Shown here: piece after piece, positions 54,674 through 64,000 of the stretch
How positions within the stretch are numbered: the stretch's first letter is position 1
How the letters are laid out: each line of letters starts with the position of its first letter
Source of the DNA: CAYTGM01 sp964437365
GTDB taxonomy: Bacteria > Sumerlaeota > Sumerlaeia > SLMS01
Assembly: GCA_964437365.1 (NCBI GenBank)
Contig: CAYTGM010000024.1
Coordinates: 1-64,000, forward strand
Reading direction: 5' to 3'
DNA: 64,000 nt
The notes under the pieces: generated by a model
What the model was told of the DNA's origin: nothing
The model's database searches: none
What the model saw: the letters and a program-made list of their open reading frames with translations, nothing else
Translations under genes and position numbers: made by a program

Positions 54674-55885
54674 ATGCCTCAGATTATGCTCAGACGCCGA
54701 TTCGGCAGAACCGAAATAGAAATGCCAGTCTTCAGCTGCGGGGGGATGCGTTATCAGCATAACTGGAAAGACTGCCCTCTGGACGAAGTACCCGAAGAGA
54801 ATCAGAAAAACCTGGAAGCGACGATCCACCGCTCTGTTGAGCTCGGAATCAACCACATCGAAACAGCAAGTGGATATGGTTCCAGCGAGAGACAGTTAGG
54901 CCTTGTTCTACCAACTTTTCCTCGCGATGAAATTATTGTACAGACAAAGATCGGCCCCAAAGACGACCCAGAAGAGTTCCGCAAAGAGTTTGAAGAGTCT
55001 CTTAATCGCCTACAGCTGGATCATGTAGACCTGCTGGCTATACACGGAATTAATGAGGATTCTACCTTCGATCAATCCTGCCGGTCTGGTGGTTGTCTTG
55101 ACATGGCATTCCGACTTCGCGACGAAGGCAAAGCAAAGTTCCTCGGTTTTTCGACCCACGGACCAACAGAAATCATTACTAAAGCAATAGAGGAAGCCCC
55201 CGGTAACGGCTTCGATTATGTCAACCTGCACTGGTATTACATTTTTCAGGATAACTGGCCTTCGATCGAAGCAGCTACCAGGAAAGACATGGGTGTCTTT
55301 ATCATCAGCCCTACTGATAAGGGGGGGATGCTGCACACTCCAACAGAGAAGCTGCTGGAGTTATGTTCTCCTTACCACCCAATCATCTTCAATGACCTCT
55401 TTTGCCTGATGCAGGATAAGGTTCACACACTGAGTCTCGGCGCAGCGAAACCTTCGGATTTTGATCTTCATATGGAGGCAGTCGGTCTATACGAAAAGGC
55501 TGATGAGATTGTTCCTCCGATTATTGAAAAGCTTGAAGCGGAGCTCGAGAGAAAAGTCGGGAGCTATTTTGTCAAGAACTACAGAAAGAATCTTCCCAAA
55601 TGGCATGAAACTCCTGGTGATATAAATATGCACGTGATTCTCTGGCTAAGGAACCTCGCACTAGCTTATGACATGGTTGAATACGGCAAGATGCGCTATA
55701 ACCTGCTTGGTAACGCAGGTCACTGGTTCCCAGGCAACAAAGCAGACAAGATAGACGAGGCGGGTGTAAAAGCAGTGATCAAAGACTCGCCCTGCCGCGA
55801 CTTGATTATTCCCGCGCTCAAGGAAGCCGAAGAGCTCTTGGGCGGAGAAGAAGTGAAAAGGCTGAGTGAAAGCGAATCAGATTGA
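54674..55885 (+). CDS. Aldo/keto reductase family protein
   Basis: 403 residues, longer than the usual about 320 because of a C-terminal extension. The barrel opens with RRRFGRTEIEMPVFSCGGMRY; the catalytic Tyr is in GYGSSERQLG, Lys in IVQTKIGPKD and His in LLAIHGIN. The usual Asp of the tetrad (FDTA) is Glu here (HIETASGYG). The extension from about 260 on is helical and has two Cys (DLFCLMQ, DSPCRDL), not the 4Fe-4S pattern of some long members. It should reduce a carbonyl with NADPH; substrate unknown. Confidence 0.85.
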   Translation: MPQIMLRRRFGRTEIEMPVFSCGGMRYQHNWKDCPLDEVPEENQKNLEATIHRSVELGINHIETASGYGSSERQLGLVLPTFPRDEIIVQTKIGPKDDPEEFRKEFEESLNRLQLDHVDLLAIHGINEDSTFDQSCRSGGCLDMAFRLRDEGKAKFLGFSTHGPTEIITKAIEEAPGNGFDYVNLHWYYIFQDNWPSIEAATRKDMGVFIISPTDKGGMLHTPTEKLLELCSPYHPIIFNDLFCLMQDKVHTLSLGAAKPSDFDLHMEAVGLYEKADEIVPPIIEKLEAELERKVGSYFVKNYRKNLPKWHETPGDINMHVILWLRNLALAYDMVEYGKMRYNLLGNAGHWFPGNKADKIDEAGVKAVIKDSPCRDLIIPALKEAEELLGGEEVKRLSESESD

Positions 55886-55923
55886 GCAACTATGAACCAT
55901 CAGGTTCAACGTCGGGGAGTCGG

Positions 55924-58116
55924 TTATTTTTTCTTCCTGGTTTTGCGCGTCTTGGCGACAGGCTTTTTGCCCGGCTTCGCTTTCGGTATATCCAACAACT
56001 CAAGATCCAGTTTTCTTGAAAGGGGATCGACACGAACAACCTGAACGCGTACTTTATCGGCAAGCTTCAGCGTGTGGCCTGTTCTCTTTCCAACCAGGCG
56101 AATTTCTGAGTCATCCAGTTCATAGTGGTCATTTTTGAGGTCAGCAAGACGCAGTAGACCCTCAACCGGATATTCTTCAAGCTCGATGAAGAGTCCCCAG
56201 GAATGTACAGAACAGATATACGCGTCGAACTCATCCCCCACATACCCATTAATGAACTCGAGTGATTTGATTTCAGTAGCTTCCCACTCTGCTTCCTGGG
56301 CGCGCCGTTCAAGACGACTGGTATGCTCACCCAGCTCATCTAATTCACCCTCTTCCAGATTATAAGGTGGTTTCCTGTTACCTTCAAGGGCCTTCAATTG
56401 TCTATGCACGACAACGTCTGGATAGCGCCTGATCGGGGACGTAAAGTGACAGTAGCATTCAGAGGCCAGACCAAAATGACCGACATTTTCGGGATCGTAC
56501 TCTGCTCTCTTCATGGCTCTCAATACAAGACGTCGCAGGATATGCCCTGCTTCATGTTTCTGTGCCTGCTCCAGAGCCTTTTGTATATCTTTGGGTGTTA
56601 CGTTGCCATCCTCAGACCCAAGACGGATACCGAAGGCCTTTAATGTAGGAATGAGCTTCAGCAAACGTGCTTCATCAGCAACTTCGTGTATACGATACAG
56701 GAGTGGAATCTCCTTTTCCGTGAGCAACTGCGCAACGGCTTCGTTGGCAATGAGCATACACTCCTCAACGATTTTGTGAGACTCGAAGCGCTCGTAGAAC
56801 TTCAGGTCAGAGACAGACCCGGACTCGTCAAACATGACTTTGAGTTCAGGGATATCAAGGTCTAGTGCTCCCCTGGCAAAACGGCGCTTTCTCAGCAAGG
56901 AGGCAACTTTCCTGAGTCCATGGACCGTATCTAGAAGCTCCTCATCGTGTTCATGTTCCGGAGGGTTTCCGTCAATAAGGCTTTGCACCTCTTCATAAGT
57001 GAAGCGGCGATCACTGTGTATAACCGAGCTGTGGACTTTCTTTGACAGAAGGTCTCCGTCCTCGGAAATCACCATAACAGCGGTCATTGCTAGCCGATCT
57101 TCGTTCGGTCTGAGTGAGCACAGGAAGTTGCTTAGTTTGGATGGAAGCATGGGGACAACGCGATCAATCGGATAAATGCTGGTCGAACGTTCGTGGGCCT
57201 CGCGATCGAGCGCAGTCCCTTGGCGGACGAAATGTGCAACATCTGCAATGTGTACATACAGCGTCCAGGTTCCGTCGTTGTTTCTCTCAATACTCAGTCC
57301 GTCATCAAAATCTTTAGCTGTCTTTGGATCGATCGTCAGAGTGATTCGATCTCGGTAATCGACGCGATCCTTCAGGTCTTTTTCCCAGACGAAGTGCATA
57401 TCTTTCACTTCAGCTTCAACCGAGTCGGGGAACTCTTCAAAAATCCCCATATCGCGCAGTACGAGAAGAACATCAATTCCATTCTCATCATCACTACCGA
57501 TACGGTTAATAACTTCTCCGTAGAGAGGTTCATCTTTGAAGCCAAATTCACTTATTTCGACTTCTACCCAGTCAAAATCTTCAACCTTGAGGTCTTTTGG
57601 CGGATGAGGAACAACGATTCGGCGTTCTATTCGATTGTTCCTTGGGAAGACCTGCCCTTTTTTTCCATTTATCTGATAACGACCGACTATTCTGCGATGA
57701 GCGTGCTCGATGACTTCTTGAATCCTGCCCATAGGCCCTTCGGCCTGCTTACGAATTAACTCGGCCCTGACAATATCCCCATCGAGTGCTTTCCCGAGGT
57801 TATTCTGTGGAATAAAGAGGTCACCTGTGAAAGGAGGATGCCCTTCCGTATCGCCCCAGTCAGGCCTGACAAATCCAAAGCCTCTGCTGGTTACTTCGAG
57901 GCGCCCGATAATATCCTGGGACTTACCACTGGGCGCTGTATAGTTCTTACCTCGAACGCGGGCGATCTTGCCCTGATCAACAAGCTGCTTGAGCAGCCCT
58001 CTCAAATCACGTCTGTCATTACCCTTAATTTTGAATCTGCGGGTGATATGGGTGATAGAAACAGGAGCCTTTGCCTTAAGGATCATTTCTACGATTTCGT
58101 CTTCATTGATCGGCAT
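55924..58116 (-). CDS. rnr: Ribonuclease R
   Basis: 730 residues. Order: an N-terminal winged-helix/RNase R domain (1-65), cold-shock OB folds (about 70-230), the RNB exonuclease (about 250-570) with its Asp cluster in TIDPKTAKDFDDGLSIE, the ERSTSIYPIDRVVPMLP and HFTSPIRRYPDVVVHRQLK segments, a C-terminal S1 domain (about 620-700) and a Lys-rich tail. It degrades structured RNA 3' to 5' in the cytoplasm. The start lies 27 bases after the stop of the upstream exported-protein gene, so it is the last gene of a four-gene operon. Confidence 0.95.
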   Translation of the reverse strand: MPINEDEIVEMILKAKAPVSITHITRRFKIKGNDRRDLRGLLKQLVDQGKIARVRGKNYTAPSGKSQDIIGRLEVTSRGFGFVRPDWGDTEGHPPFTGDLFIPQNNLGKALDGDIVRAELIRKQAEGPMGRIQEVIEHAHRRIVGRYQINGKKGQVFPRNNRIERRIVVPHPPKDLKVEDFDWVEVEISEFGFKDEPLYGEVINRIGSDDENGIDVLLVLRDMGIFEEFPDSVEAEVKDMHFVWEKDLKDRVDYRDRITLTIDPKTAKDFDDGLSIERNNDGTWTLYVHIADVAHFVRQGTALDREAHERSTSIYPIDRVVPMLPSKLSNFLCSLRPNEDRLAMTAVMVISEDGDLLSKKVHSSVIHSDRRFTYEEVQSLIDGNPPEHEHDEELLDTVHGLRKVASLLRKRRFARGALDLDIPELKVMFDESGSVSDLKFYERFESHKIVEECMLIANEAVAQLLTEKEIPLLYRIHEVADEARLLKLIPTLKAFGIRLGSEDGNVTPKDIQKALEQAQKHEAGHILRRLVLRAMKRAEYDPENVGHFGLASECYCHFTSPIRRYPDVVVHRQLKALEGNRKPPYNLEEGELDELGEHTSRLERRAQEAEWEATEIKSLEFINGYVGDEFDAYICSVHSWGLFIELEEYPVEGLLRLADLKNDHYELDDSEIRLVGKRTGHTLKLADKVRVQVVRVDPLSRKLDLELLDIPKAKPGKKPVAKTRKTRKKK

Positions 58117-58143
58117 ACAGATCTCCAGTTGGGGTTTCCCTGA

Positions 58144-59817
58144 TCAGGGTATTTCCAGCACATCTTCACGCAAATCAACTTCATCCCATTGTATATAACC
58201 TTTACCACTGTGAGAAAGAAGCGTTACGAGCCAGATACGGTCCTGCCATTTGACAATCTCCGCCTTCCTGGTCGTAGTTTTTCGCGTAACGACACCCTCT
58301 TCCCACACCGCAAGGGGTTGTGTCGATGTAAATAGCTGCAATTCTGGACCGGCCAGCAGATAATACCTGTCGCCATCCTGATAAGAAGATATCCAGGTCG
58401 CAGAGCCTGATAATCCTTCTATGACGGGGCTTCCGGTATTACTCCACACCGTTTGCAGTCTTGAAAGGTATCCCTCAACCTCACGGTTTCCCTCGTTATC
58501 AATTCTCAAGGCAAAATTCAAGGCGCTCTCATTGAAGTTGAAGAGTGCGTTTCCTCTCCACAATGAAGGTACCTTGCTTTCAACCTCAGAAGCATCAATG
58601 ACTGGGTTCCTGGCAGAAGACTGTACGCGAAGGGAGTTCTTGGAGGAGGCAACAGAAAGACCTTCCCGTCCATCGAAGTATGTCGTTGAGAAGACCATCT
58701 GAAAGCGTTCGTAAAGTTCTACAATACTGATTGAGTGAGGACCGCCTGCAAGCCACTCAATATCTCTGCGTGATGTGAGAAGAGGTTCATTTACTGGCCA
58801 GCTATCCCCGTTATAGACAGAGAGCCAGATCTGATCGGTGAGGGGTGAAAGTTCATCGGTCTCAAATTCACCGGCATTTGCAACCACACTATAGAAGCAA
58901 AGCTCGCCATTTCGCTCGATCACCGTAAAATCCTCTATACTGCGAAAAGGGTATTCCAGCGAATTCGGATTGGTTTCCGGGATAACATACTCAGTCGATG
59001 CGATGACTTCCATTTCATCACCGAATATTTTCTCAATGGAGATTTTGACAGACGATCCAGCAGACTGAGATAGTTTAAAGTCTTGTTCGATCCACTTGAT
59101 TGTTCGTGTATAGCTATCCTTTATCTCAAAATCCCCCAGGGGGCGAAGTTCATTGTTCTCCTCGTCGGCAGGATCAACGACCCTTAAGTAGGGTTCAGGA
59201 ACTTTAAACTCTGAGATGGTATCGCTCGGAACGGACAACTGAAGCCTGAACGAGTTCTCTTCACCTTCATCGAGATGTCGAGCAACTCTTAGAGGACGAT
59301 CCCCTAGAGCTGCAACTCGTTCGCTCAACGGCAGAGAAGAAAAGTCAGCCTTCTTGATACTGTGAAGAGTCACGTTACCAGCATGTGCACTTCGGAGAGA
59401 CACGGAAACACTCGTCAAGCGATCAACCTGGTTAACCTGCCATCGCAACACTTTCTCATCAGAGCTTTCAGAGCTTCGCCTCGTGAAAAGAAAAGGTATA
59501 TACCCATCGTAATACCCGGTTAGCTCAAGCGACCCGGGGTCTGAAAAATCGGCTTCAATCTGGACTCCTCCCGGTTCCTGAATCATGTCAGAGGCTTCAA
59601 AGTCAAATAGGATGGAAGCCGGTGAAACGATGCGTTCCCTTAAGGGTTCAGGTGACAGCTGCAGCCGCCCCTCTTCACCCTTGGTGACTAAATCCTCGCG
59701 GAGTACTTCGACACCTTCTAAACCATTCTCAACGCTTCCCCAGACTGATGTCTGAACAATCACAGTCGTCATCAATACGACCAGGGAAATGCGATATTTT
59801 CTCTTCAGTTCTCCCAT
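58144..59817 (-). CDS. Large exported protein, function unknown
   Basis: 557 residues from the ATG at 59817, preceded by AAGGGAT; a longer frame exists but starts inside the upstream gene. The N-terminus RKYRISLVVLMTTVIVQTSVWG is a signal peptide. The rest is beta-rich with short strands and many acidic and Ser residues. It may be a beta-propeller or beta-sandwich (repeated strand-turns such as QIWLSVYNGDSWPV, YYLLAGPELQLF, WQDRIWLVTLLSHSGKGYIQW). No domain recognised. It overlaps the end of the glycosyltransferase gene by 13 bases, so they are co-translated. Confidence 0.7.
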   Translation of the reverse strand: MGELKRKYRISLVVLMTTVIVQTSVWGSVENGLEGVEVLREDLVTKGEEGRLQLSPEPLRERIVSPASILFDFEASDMIQEPGGVQIEADFSDPGSLELTGYYDGYIPFLFTRRSSESSDEKVLRWQVNQVDRLTSVSVSLRSAHAGNVTLHSIKKADFSSLPLSERVAALGDRPLRVARHLDEGEENSFRLQLSVPSDTISEFKVPEPYLRVVDPADEENNELRPLGDFEIKDSYTRTIKWIEQDFKLSQSAGSSVKISIEKIFGDEMEVIASTEYVIPETNPNSLEYPFRSIEDFTVIERNGELCFYSVVANAGEFETDELSPLTDQIWLSVYNGDSWPVNEPLLTSRRDIEWLAGGPHSISIVELYERFQMVFSTTYFDGREGLSVASSKNSLRVQSSARNPVIDASEVESKVPSLWRGNALFNFNESALNFALRIDNEGNREVEGYLSRLQTVWSNTGSPVIEGLSGSATWISSYQDGDRYYLLAGPELQLFTSTQPLAVWEEGVVTRKTTTRKAEIVKWQDRIWLVTLLSHSGKGYIQWDEVDLREDVLEIP

Positions 59818-61820
59818 TGAATATCCCTTAGATCTTTGAACCATATTTCCGAGCGTTGGCCTCCTGGAACCGCAAGCTGCGTCTGACTGCGGCAATATCT
59901 GAGAAATCCGAGAAGCACTTGAAGATCTTGCTTCTCTAACTCAGCAAAACGGTGGGGAGGGTATTCTGACAAATAGGTGAGGGCAAGCTGATCATCGGTA
60001 AGAATATCGAGACTGACACCTCCAATCTGCAGACGCTCCTTAAACTCCTCAGGCCCATAAAACTTGAGCAGACGTGACAGTTCGTGCTCATTCACAAAGA
60101 TATGAGTCACACCGATCCTGGCAAGATTCTCCGCGAATTCTTTTGGTGTTTCAGACCCCTTGACGGCCTCTCCGTACACGGCCTTATCCCAAACCGTTCT
60201 TCCCTTTGAATTGAGAGGAAACAGCCCCAGACGCCCCTCGAAGAAAAGCATGACCGTTTCACTTTCAGCTCGATCTGCAGCAACACTCACGATGTTGGAA
60301 TAGTCTTCTCCGAGGAAAGCAAGATCTTCGGTTTCCCGTACATGAGCACCGTAAGCTACTGGAAAATCGTAAACACTTTGTAGTTTTGTATAGGCAGAGT
60401 TAAACCAGACAAAAACGACAAGAAGGGTCGACGCCAACTGAAAAACTCTGCCCTTCCAGTGATTACCAACTACAATTGCAAGCGATGGCAAGAGCAGGGG
60501 AAGAACGCCGGTGAGAAACCTCGAAGGATTCAGAGAAACCAAACACCAGAAAAAGTAACCACTGATGCCTGCTAGGAAAATCACACCGGTAGTTCTCAGC
60601 TCTCTGCGAAACAGACAGACCAATCCACTAACGATGAAGAGAGAAATGGGTAGAACAAATTCCCCAAGACGAGGAGCAAACCCGAGAACACTGGTCTTAA
60701 CGAGTACATCGGAGATATAGTCAATGCTGAAAGGTGAGAGTGGTTTGTGCTGATCGACAACAAAAGCAGCCTGAGTCGACGACCATGAGTCGGTAAATCC
60801 AGCAAAGGGATGAAGAGGATGTCCTGAAACGATATACGCCCTTATGAGCCATGGGAGCATCACAAGGAGACAACCACCCGCAAAGCAACAAGAAGGTAAG
60901 AGCACCTTGAATCCTAAACCATCTTTCAATTCCTTCAACTTATTCAAACTGAATAGAAATACCAGCAGTCCGACAGGAATAAGAACAACTCCAACCGCAT
61001 TATATTTGATGGAGAAAGCACTTCCTGCAAGAAGGCCTGCAACGAAAAGGCCTGTATAGAACCTGGATCCTTTTGAAAAAGAATAAAGGACTATCTCGAG
61101 GGATGCGACAGCAAGCAGAGCGAGGATGGGATCATATAGACCGGACATAAGACTATCCAGGAACAGGGGGTGAGAGGCATAGAGGCTTCCTCCAAGTCCT
61201 CTTGCAAAGACCCTTCCACCGAGGTAGGCAATGCACCTCATCATCGAAAAAGCCCCTGCCAGAATGACTGAGCAGATGAAGAGATTGATACCGATCCCTC
61301 TCCCTACGGCGTTACCCTCGGTAATGTAGTGACTCTCGAGTATAGCGGCTCCTAATGGGAGTCTTGCGTAAAATATTTCTGGAGAGAAGAGAAGTGCGCC
61401 AGCCGTTTCATGGTAGCGGAACCCTTCAGCCAGCCTGAGATGATAGGAAAGCACATCGTAATTTATAGTCGGGTAACCAACAGCTCGATAGAGACAAAGG
61501 ATGGCCACCACCGATATCATACCTATGACGGCATTTTGCCAGAGTCTTCTGCTCTTCATCTGGAAAGAGAAAGAGTCACCCGGTCGTCGACTACCTTTAT
61601 TTTCATTCCGAAAGAAAGTATAAAAGAAAAAAGATAACCCAGTGAGACTCAGAATAACGTAGTCAGAAATTGACAGACCCAGAATAACACGAAAGAAGCC
61701 GATCAGGATGGCTAGTGTGATCCCCCACGCATAGACAGCTCCGATAGAGGCTCTCTTGAAAGGACGGATCAGTAAATTTAAAGAAAATCCTGCGAGGAGG
61801 AAAATCAGTATGGGTGTCAC
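59805..61820 (-). CDS. GT-C fold membrane glycosyltransferase (ArnT/PMT-like)
   Basis: 671 residues, GTG start at 61820. About 11 hydrophobic helices fill the first about 480 residues. After the second or third helix the loop has YPTINYDVLSYHLRLAEGFRYH, with the Asp and His pattern seen in lipid-phosphate-sugar dependent GT-C enzymes, followed by FYARLPLGAAILESHYI. A soluble domain of about 180 residues follows the membrane part (DLAFLGEDYSNIVSVAADRAES). It likely moves a sugar from a polyprenyl-phosphate donor to a periplasmic acceptor. Two bases separate it from mqnA upstream. Confidence 0.78.
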   Translation of the reverse strand: MTPILIFLLAGFSLNLLIRPFKRASIGAVYAWGITLAILIGFFRVILGLSISDYVILSLTGLSFFFYTFFRNENKGSRRPGDSFSFQMKSRRLWQNAVIGMISVVAILCLYRAVGYPTINYDVLSYHLRLAEGFRYHETAGALLFSPEIFYARLPLGAAILESHYITEGNAVGRGIGINLFICSVILAGAFSMMRCIAYLGGRVFARGLGGSLYASHPLFLDSLMSGLYDPILALLAVASLEIVLYSFSKGSRFYTGLFVAGLLAGSAFSIKYNAVGVVLIPVGLLVFLFSLNKLKELKDGLGFKVLLPSCCFAGGCLLVMLPWLIRAYIVSGHPLHPFAGFTDSWSSTQAAFVVDQHKPLSPFSIDYISDVLVKTSVLGFAPRLGEFVLPISLFIVSGLVCLFRRELRTTGVIFLAGISGYFFWCLVSLNPSRFLTGVLPLLLPSLAIVVGNHWKGRVFQLASTLLVVFVWFNSAYTKLQSVYDFPVAYGAHVRETEDLAFLGEDYSNIVSVAADRAESETVMLFFEGRLGLFPLNSKGRTVWDKAVYGEAVKGSETPKEFAENLARIGVTHIFVNEHELSRLLKFYGPEEFKERLQIGGVSLDILTDDQLALTYLSEYPPHRFAELEKQDLQVLLGFLRYCRSQTQLAVPGGQRSEIWFKDLRDIQWEN

Positions 61821-61822
61821 AA

Positions 61823-62671
61823 CTAGACGGGTCTTCCTGACTTTGGCTCAGTGTATACATTAATTGATTGTGTTTTCCGAATCTTTTCTTGAGACAGTTC
61901 TTTTCCGAATTGCCTGAGTGATGTGATAATCGGAGTATCGAACCCTGTGAAGAAGGCTTTGCGGTAGATTTTTCGAGCTCCCGTCTGGGTGATTCCAAAT
62001 CGGGTACTTGCCTTATCTGCAACGTCTATATCACCTTCGTTTTTCCGGGCAAGCTCGGCAAGCTCACGCGTCACGCGTCCAGCATTCACCCCTTTTCGAA
62101 TGACCCAGCAATTAATCACGTATGGTAGTCTGGAGTACTCGTGCCAGGCGAGAGTTAAATCCCATGAAAAGGCGAAGGCCTCTTTGTTGACAAAAATGGC
62201 ATTCTTCCCGGTGAGCAGATAGGCGTCATAACCATCCGATTGCATGAGATCATATTCCGCGGGATCGAGGGGAAAATCACTGAAAGTAAAGCTTGGTCTG
62301 ATCATCATTTTTTTCGGAAACAAGAGTTCCGCGAGACTTGCGAAGCCGTAGTCTTCCTTATCCACCAGAACACGCTGGATTTCCGTTGGAAGTCTCTTCG
62401 AGAAGATCATGAACGACCGGCTGGCGCCGGCGGCAGTCACTGTACTGCATGGAAGAATACTGACACCACTCAGACATAAAGCATCAGGAGTGGGTAAAAG
62501 CGCTCCGTCCAGCTCTCCCGCACTCATCATTAGCCGGAGTTCATCCAGGGAACATCTTCTTAAGGTCGCTGATCTTACCTGGTTTTCCACTCCAGATACA
62601 ACAGGCAATGTCGTAAAATCCTCATAATACCCTATCCTCAATCGTTGTTGAGTAGCGCGTCCTGCTGACAT
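61823..62671 (-). CDS. mqnA: MqnA-like menaquinone biosynthesis protein (chorismate dehydratase family)
   Basis: 282 residues of the periplasmic-binding-like MqnA fold but without signal peptide, as expected for a cytoplasmic enzyme. The opening RIGYYEDFTTLPVVSGV resembles the MqnA start RIGYINFLNTLPV; the middle shows ALLPTPDALCLSGVSILPCSTVTAAGASRSFMIF and a DLTLAWHEYSRLPYVINCWVIRKG segment typical of MqnA/MqnD. MqnA dehydrates chorismate to 3-enolpyruvylbenzoate, the first step of the futalosine route. Other mqn genes are not here, so an MqnA/D-family member of other function remains possible. It is the first gene of the minus-strand operon. Confidence 0.75.
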   Translation of the reverse strand: MSAGRATQQRLRIGYYEDFTTLPVVSGVENQVRSATLRRCSLDELRLMMSAGELDGALLPTPDALCLSGVSILPCSTVTAAGASRSFMIFSKRLPTEIQRVLVDKEDYGFASLAELLFPKKMMIRPSFTFSDFPLDPAEYDLMQSDGYDAYLLTGKNAIFVNKEAFAFSWDLTLAWHEYSRLPYVINCWVIRKGVNAGRVTRELAELARKNEGDIDVADKASTRFGITQTGARKIYRKAFFTGFDTPIITSLRQFGKELSQEKIRKTQSINVYTEPKSGRPV

Positions 62672-62871
62672 GTGCTATCCGCTTTCCAATGCAGTTGTTT
62701 TCAAGATCACTTGCATTTAACAGATTCACTGCTATCGGATTGGTTCGCAAGCAAAGAGAGCCACCTGGATGTAAAATCAGTTTCCACTACGAAACCATTT
62801 ACCCTGACCGCAGGCTCTTCGTTGACATCTCCTCTCCGATTCGACCTATTCGTTGAGAGGTCAATTTCGAG

Positions 62872-64000
62872 ATGACAAGCCAATCTATTCAAATAACCGA
62901 CAGCCTGTCCATCACTCCCGTTCAACCGGGAAGAGTTCAGAGTGCTCAATCTGTCAGGTCAGCTTTCTACGCGCTTCAGCCTTCGTGTATCGCCGTGGAG
63001 CTCCCCTCTTCTCTCTCATCTTCCATCATCAATGCCGTCCATCAACTCCCTGAGATCACTGCGGTCACGTGGAAACCGGATGCCGGGATCGACCAGGACC
63101 GTCCACTGATGTTTCTGATCTCACCTGCCGATCCCTTCGTGGAAGCCATCCGTCTGGCGATAGACCACGAAATTCCTTTGCATTTCATTGATTCGACGGA
63201 CTGCCGGATGGAGGAGCCCGATTCCTTCCCCGATCCAGTGACACTGAGAAATGTTGGCGCTGAGCAGTACGCTGAGTTGGTTCAAAAATACAACACCGTG
63301 GAACCAGACCGGAATCGTATCAGTATCATTGCCAAGAGACTTACAATTCTCTCGGAACAGTACAGCAGCGTCCTCTATATATCTCATATATACCACACAG
63401 CATTCATTAAGAAAGCTTTAAACGAAGGGTTTGAGTCATCCATTGAGGACCATCCCCCCAGCGTCATTAAACTCCTTCCTGTTCAGGCCACGAAGATTGC
63501 ACACCTGACAGAAGAGATCCCAAACTTGATCTGGAACTATGAACAATTCAGATCAGAGGCTGGCTTCTATCTGGATTTCAATTATGAGGAAGCACTTCAC
63601 GAGCTGCTCCACCAGGCAGCGAAAGTCTATAAGGAAGAGTACGACGAAACTCTTTCGGGGACCGACTGGAGAACCCTCTATCAATTCGCCCGTAACCTGT
63701 CGATCATGGCAGGTCAACTGACCCCGACCAGCTACGACCTGGTGATTGCGGCTAAAGGATGCCTCGGAGATGATTTTGCCTCTATCCTTCTGGAACTGGC
63801 AAAGTCTTATCCTCCGAATGATGAAGAAGAGACTCTTGAACAGTTGATTTCGAACGACGAACCAGCAGAAACGACTGGACTGGGAACACTTGATTTCTTC
63901 TGTGATTTCGACGGAAGCATGGAAAGACTGGTTCCCATACATCCTCTGCCTGAAAGGCAAATCATTCAACTCAAGTTTCGTCGGAGAAGACCTTCCAAAT
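62872..64000 (+). CDS. Partial gene running off the right edge, possibly TraB/DUF5682-like
   Basis: An open frame from ATG 62872 (GAGAGG 11 bases upstream) runs for 376 codons to the window end without a stop. The N-terminal part reads VRSAFYALQPSCIAVELPSS and later DPFVEAIRLAIDHEIPLHFID, a layout recalling TraB, ChaN and DUF5682-type proteins (strand, acidic loop, helix, then 'EA---A---IPLHFID'). The C-terminal visible part is helical with several acidic residues (NYEEALHELLHQAAKVYKEEYDE). Family assignment is tentative. It is divergent from mqnA with 200 bases between starts. Confidence 0.7.
   Translation, partial: MTSQSIQITDSLSITPVQPGRVQSAQSVRSAFYALQPSCIAVELPSSLSSSIINAVHQLPEITAVTWKPDAGIDQDRPLMFLISPADPFVEAIRLAIDHEIPLHFIDSTDCRMEEPDSFPDPVTLRNVGAEQYAELVQKYNTVEPDRNRISIIAKRLTILSEQYSSVLYISHIYHTAFIKKALNEGFESSIEDHPPSVIKLLPVQATKIAHLTEEIPNLIWNYEQFRSEAGFYLDFNYEEALHELLHQAAKVYKEEYDETLSGTDWRTLYQFARNLSIMAGQLTPTSYDLVIAAKGCLGDDFASILLELAKSYPPNDEEETLEQLISNDEPAETTGLGTLDFFCDFDGSMERLVPIHPLPERQIIQLKFRRRRPSK

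Overview
The window is chromosomal DNA of moderate GC content from a Gram-negative-type bacterium. It encodes an RND efflux pump with its periplasmic adaptor, many signal peptides, a PilB/GspE ATPase and an MqnA-type menaquinone enzyme. It also carries large secreted stalk proteins fused to sigma factors, a NagB/PIG-L fusion, a GH116 enzyme, a PhyH dioxygenase and small interspersed intergenic repeats. That mix suggests a Planctomycetes/Verrucomicrobia-like or neighbouring candidate phylum. There is no rRNA or classic marker set here, so the assignment is a guess. Several genes start with TTG or GTG.

Layout. (1) 1-9306: a tandem family of three giant proteins, the first cut by the window edge. 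The two complete copies join an ECF-like sigma factor, one membrane segment and about 1,180 residues of carboxypeptidase-regulatory/Cna-B-like beta-sandwich repeats. This is the most unusual system in the window. (2) 9332-15955: a BCCT transporter with a C-terminal fibronectin III domain, a GH116 glycosidase, and an NtrC-type regulator translationally coupled to a TrmJ-type tRNA methyltransferase. (3) 16342-22455: two hypothetical genes, thymidine kinase, SerC and a PilB-like ATPase, with short repeats between them. (4) 22770-31972: a DprE2-like/DprE1-like oxidoreductase pair, a DtxR/MntR-like regulator, thioredoxin reductase, unknown exported proteins, a SLOG protein, a thioesterase and a multi-domain sigma-70 factor.

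(5) 32395-42803: a GHL10 hydrolase directly abutting a C39-like peptidase, a secreted beta-helix protein, an AGE epimerase with a DUF4434 protein, a NagB/PIG-L fusion and a PhyH dioxygenase. (6) 43023-47419: an RND pump operon. (7) 47420-51420: a gene-poor stretch with a membrane protein, an IS3-family remnant and a GNAT acetyltransferase. (8) 51421-64000: tRNA-Phe(GAA), a degenerate NtrC-like AAA+ protein, a LacI regulator, an aldo/keto reductase, and a compact minus-strand operon (mqnA-like, GT-C glycosyltransferase, unknown exported protein, rnr). A divergent gene at the right edge has no stop inside the window.

Across the whole window the heptamer TCTATAC (either strand) occurs at least 34 times by eye, several-fold above a base-composition expectation, in all reading frames and between genes. 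No CRISPR array, rRNA, complete prophage or intact insertion sequence was seen.
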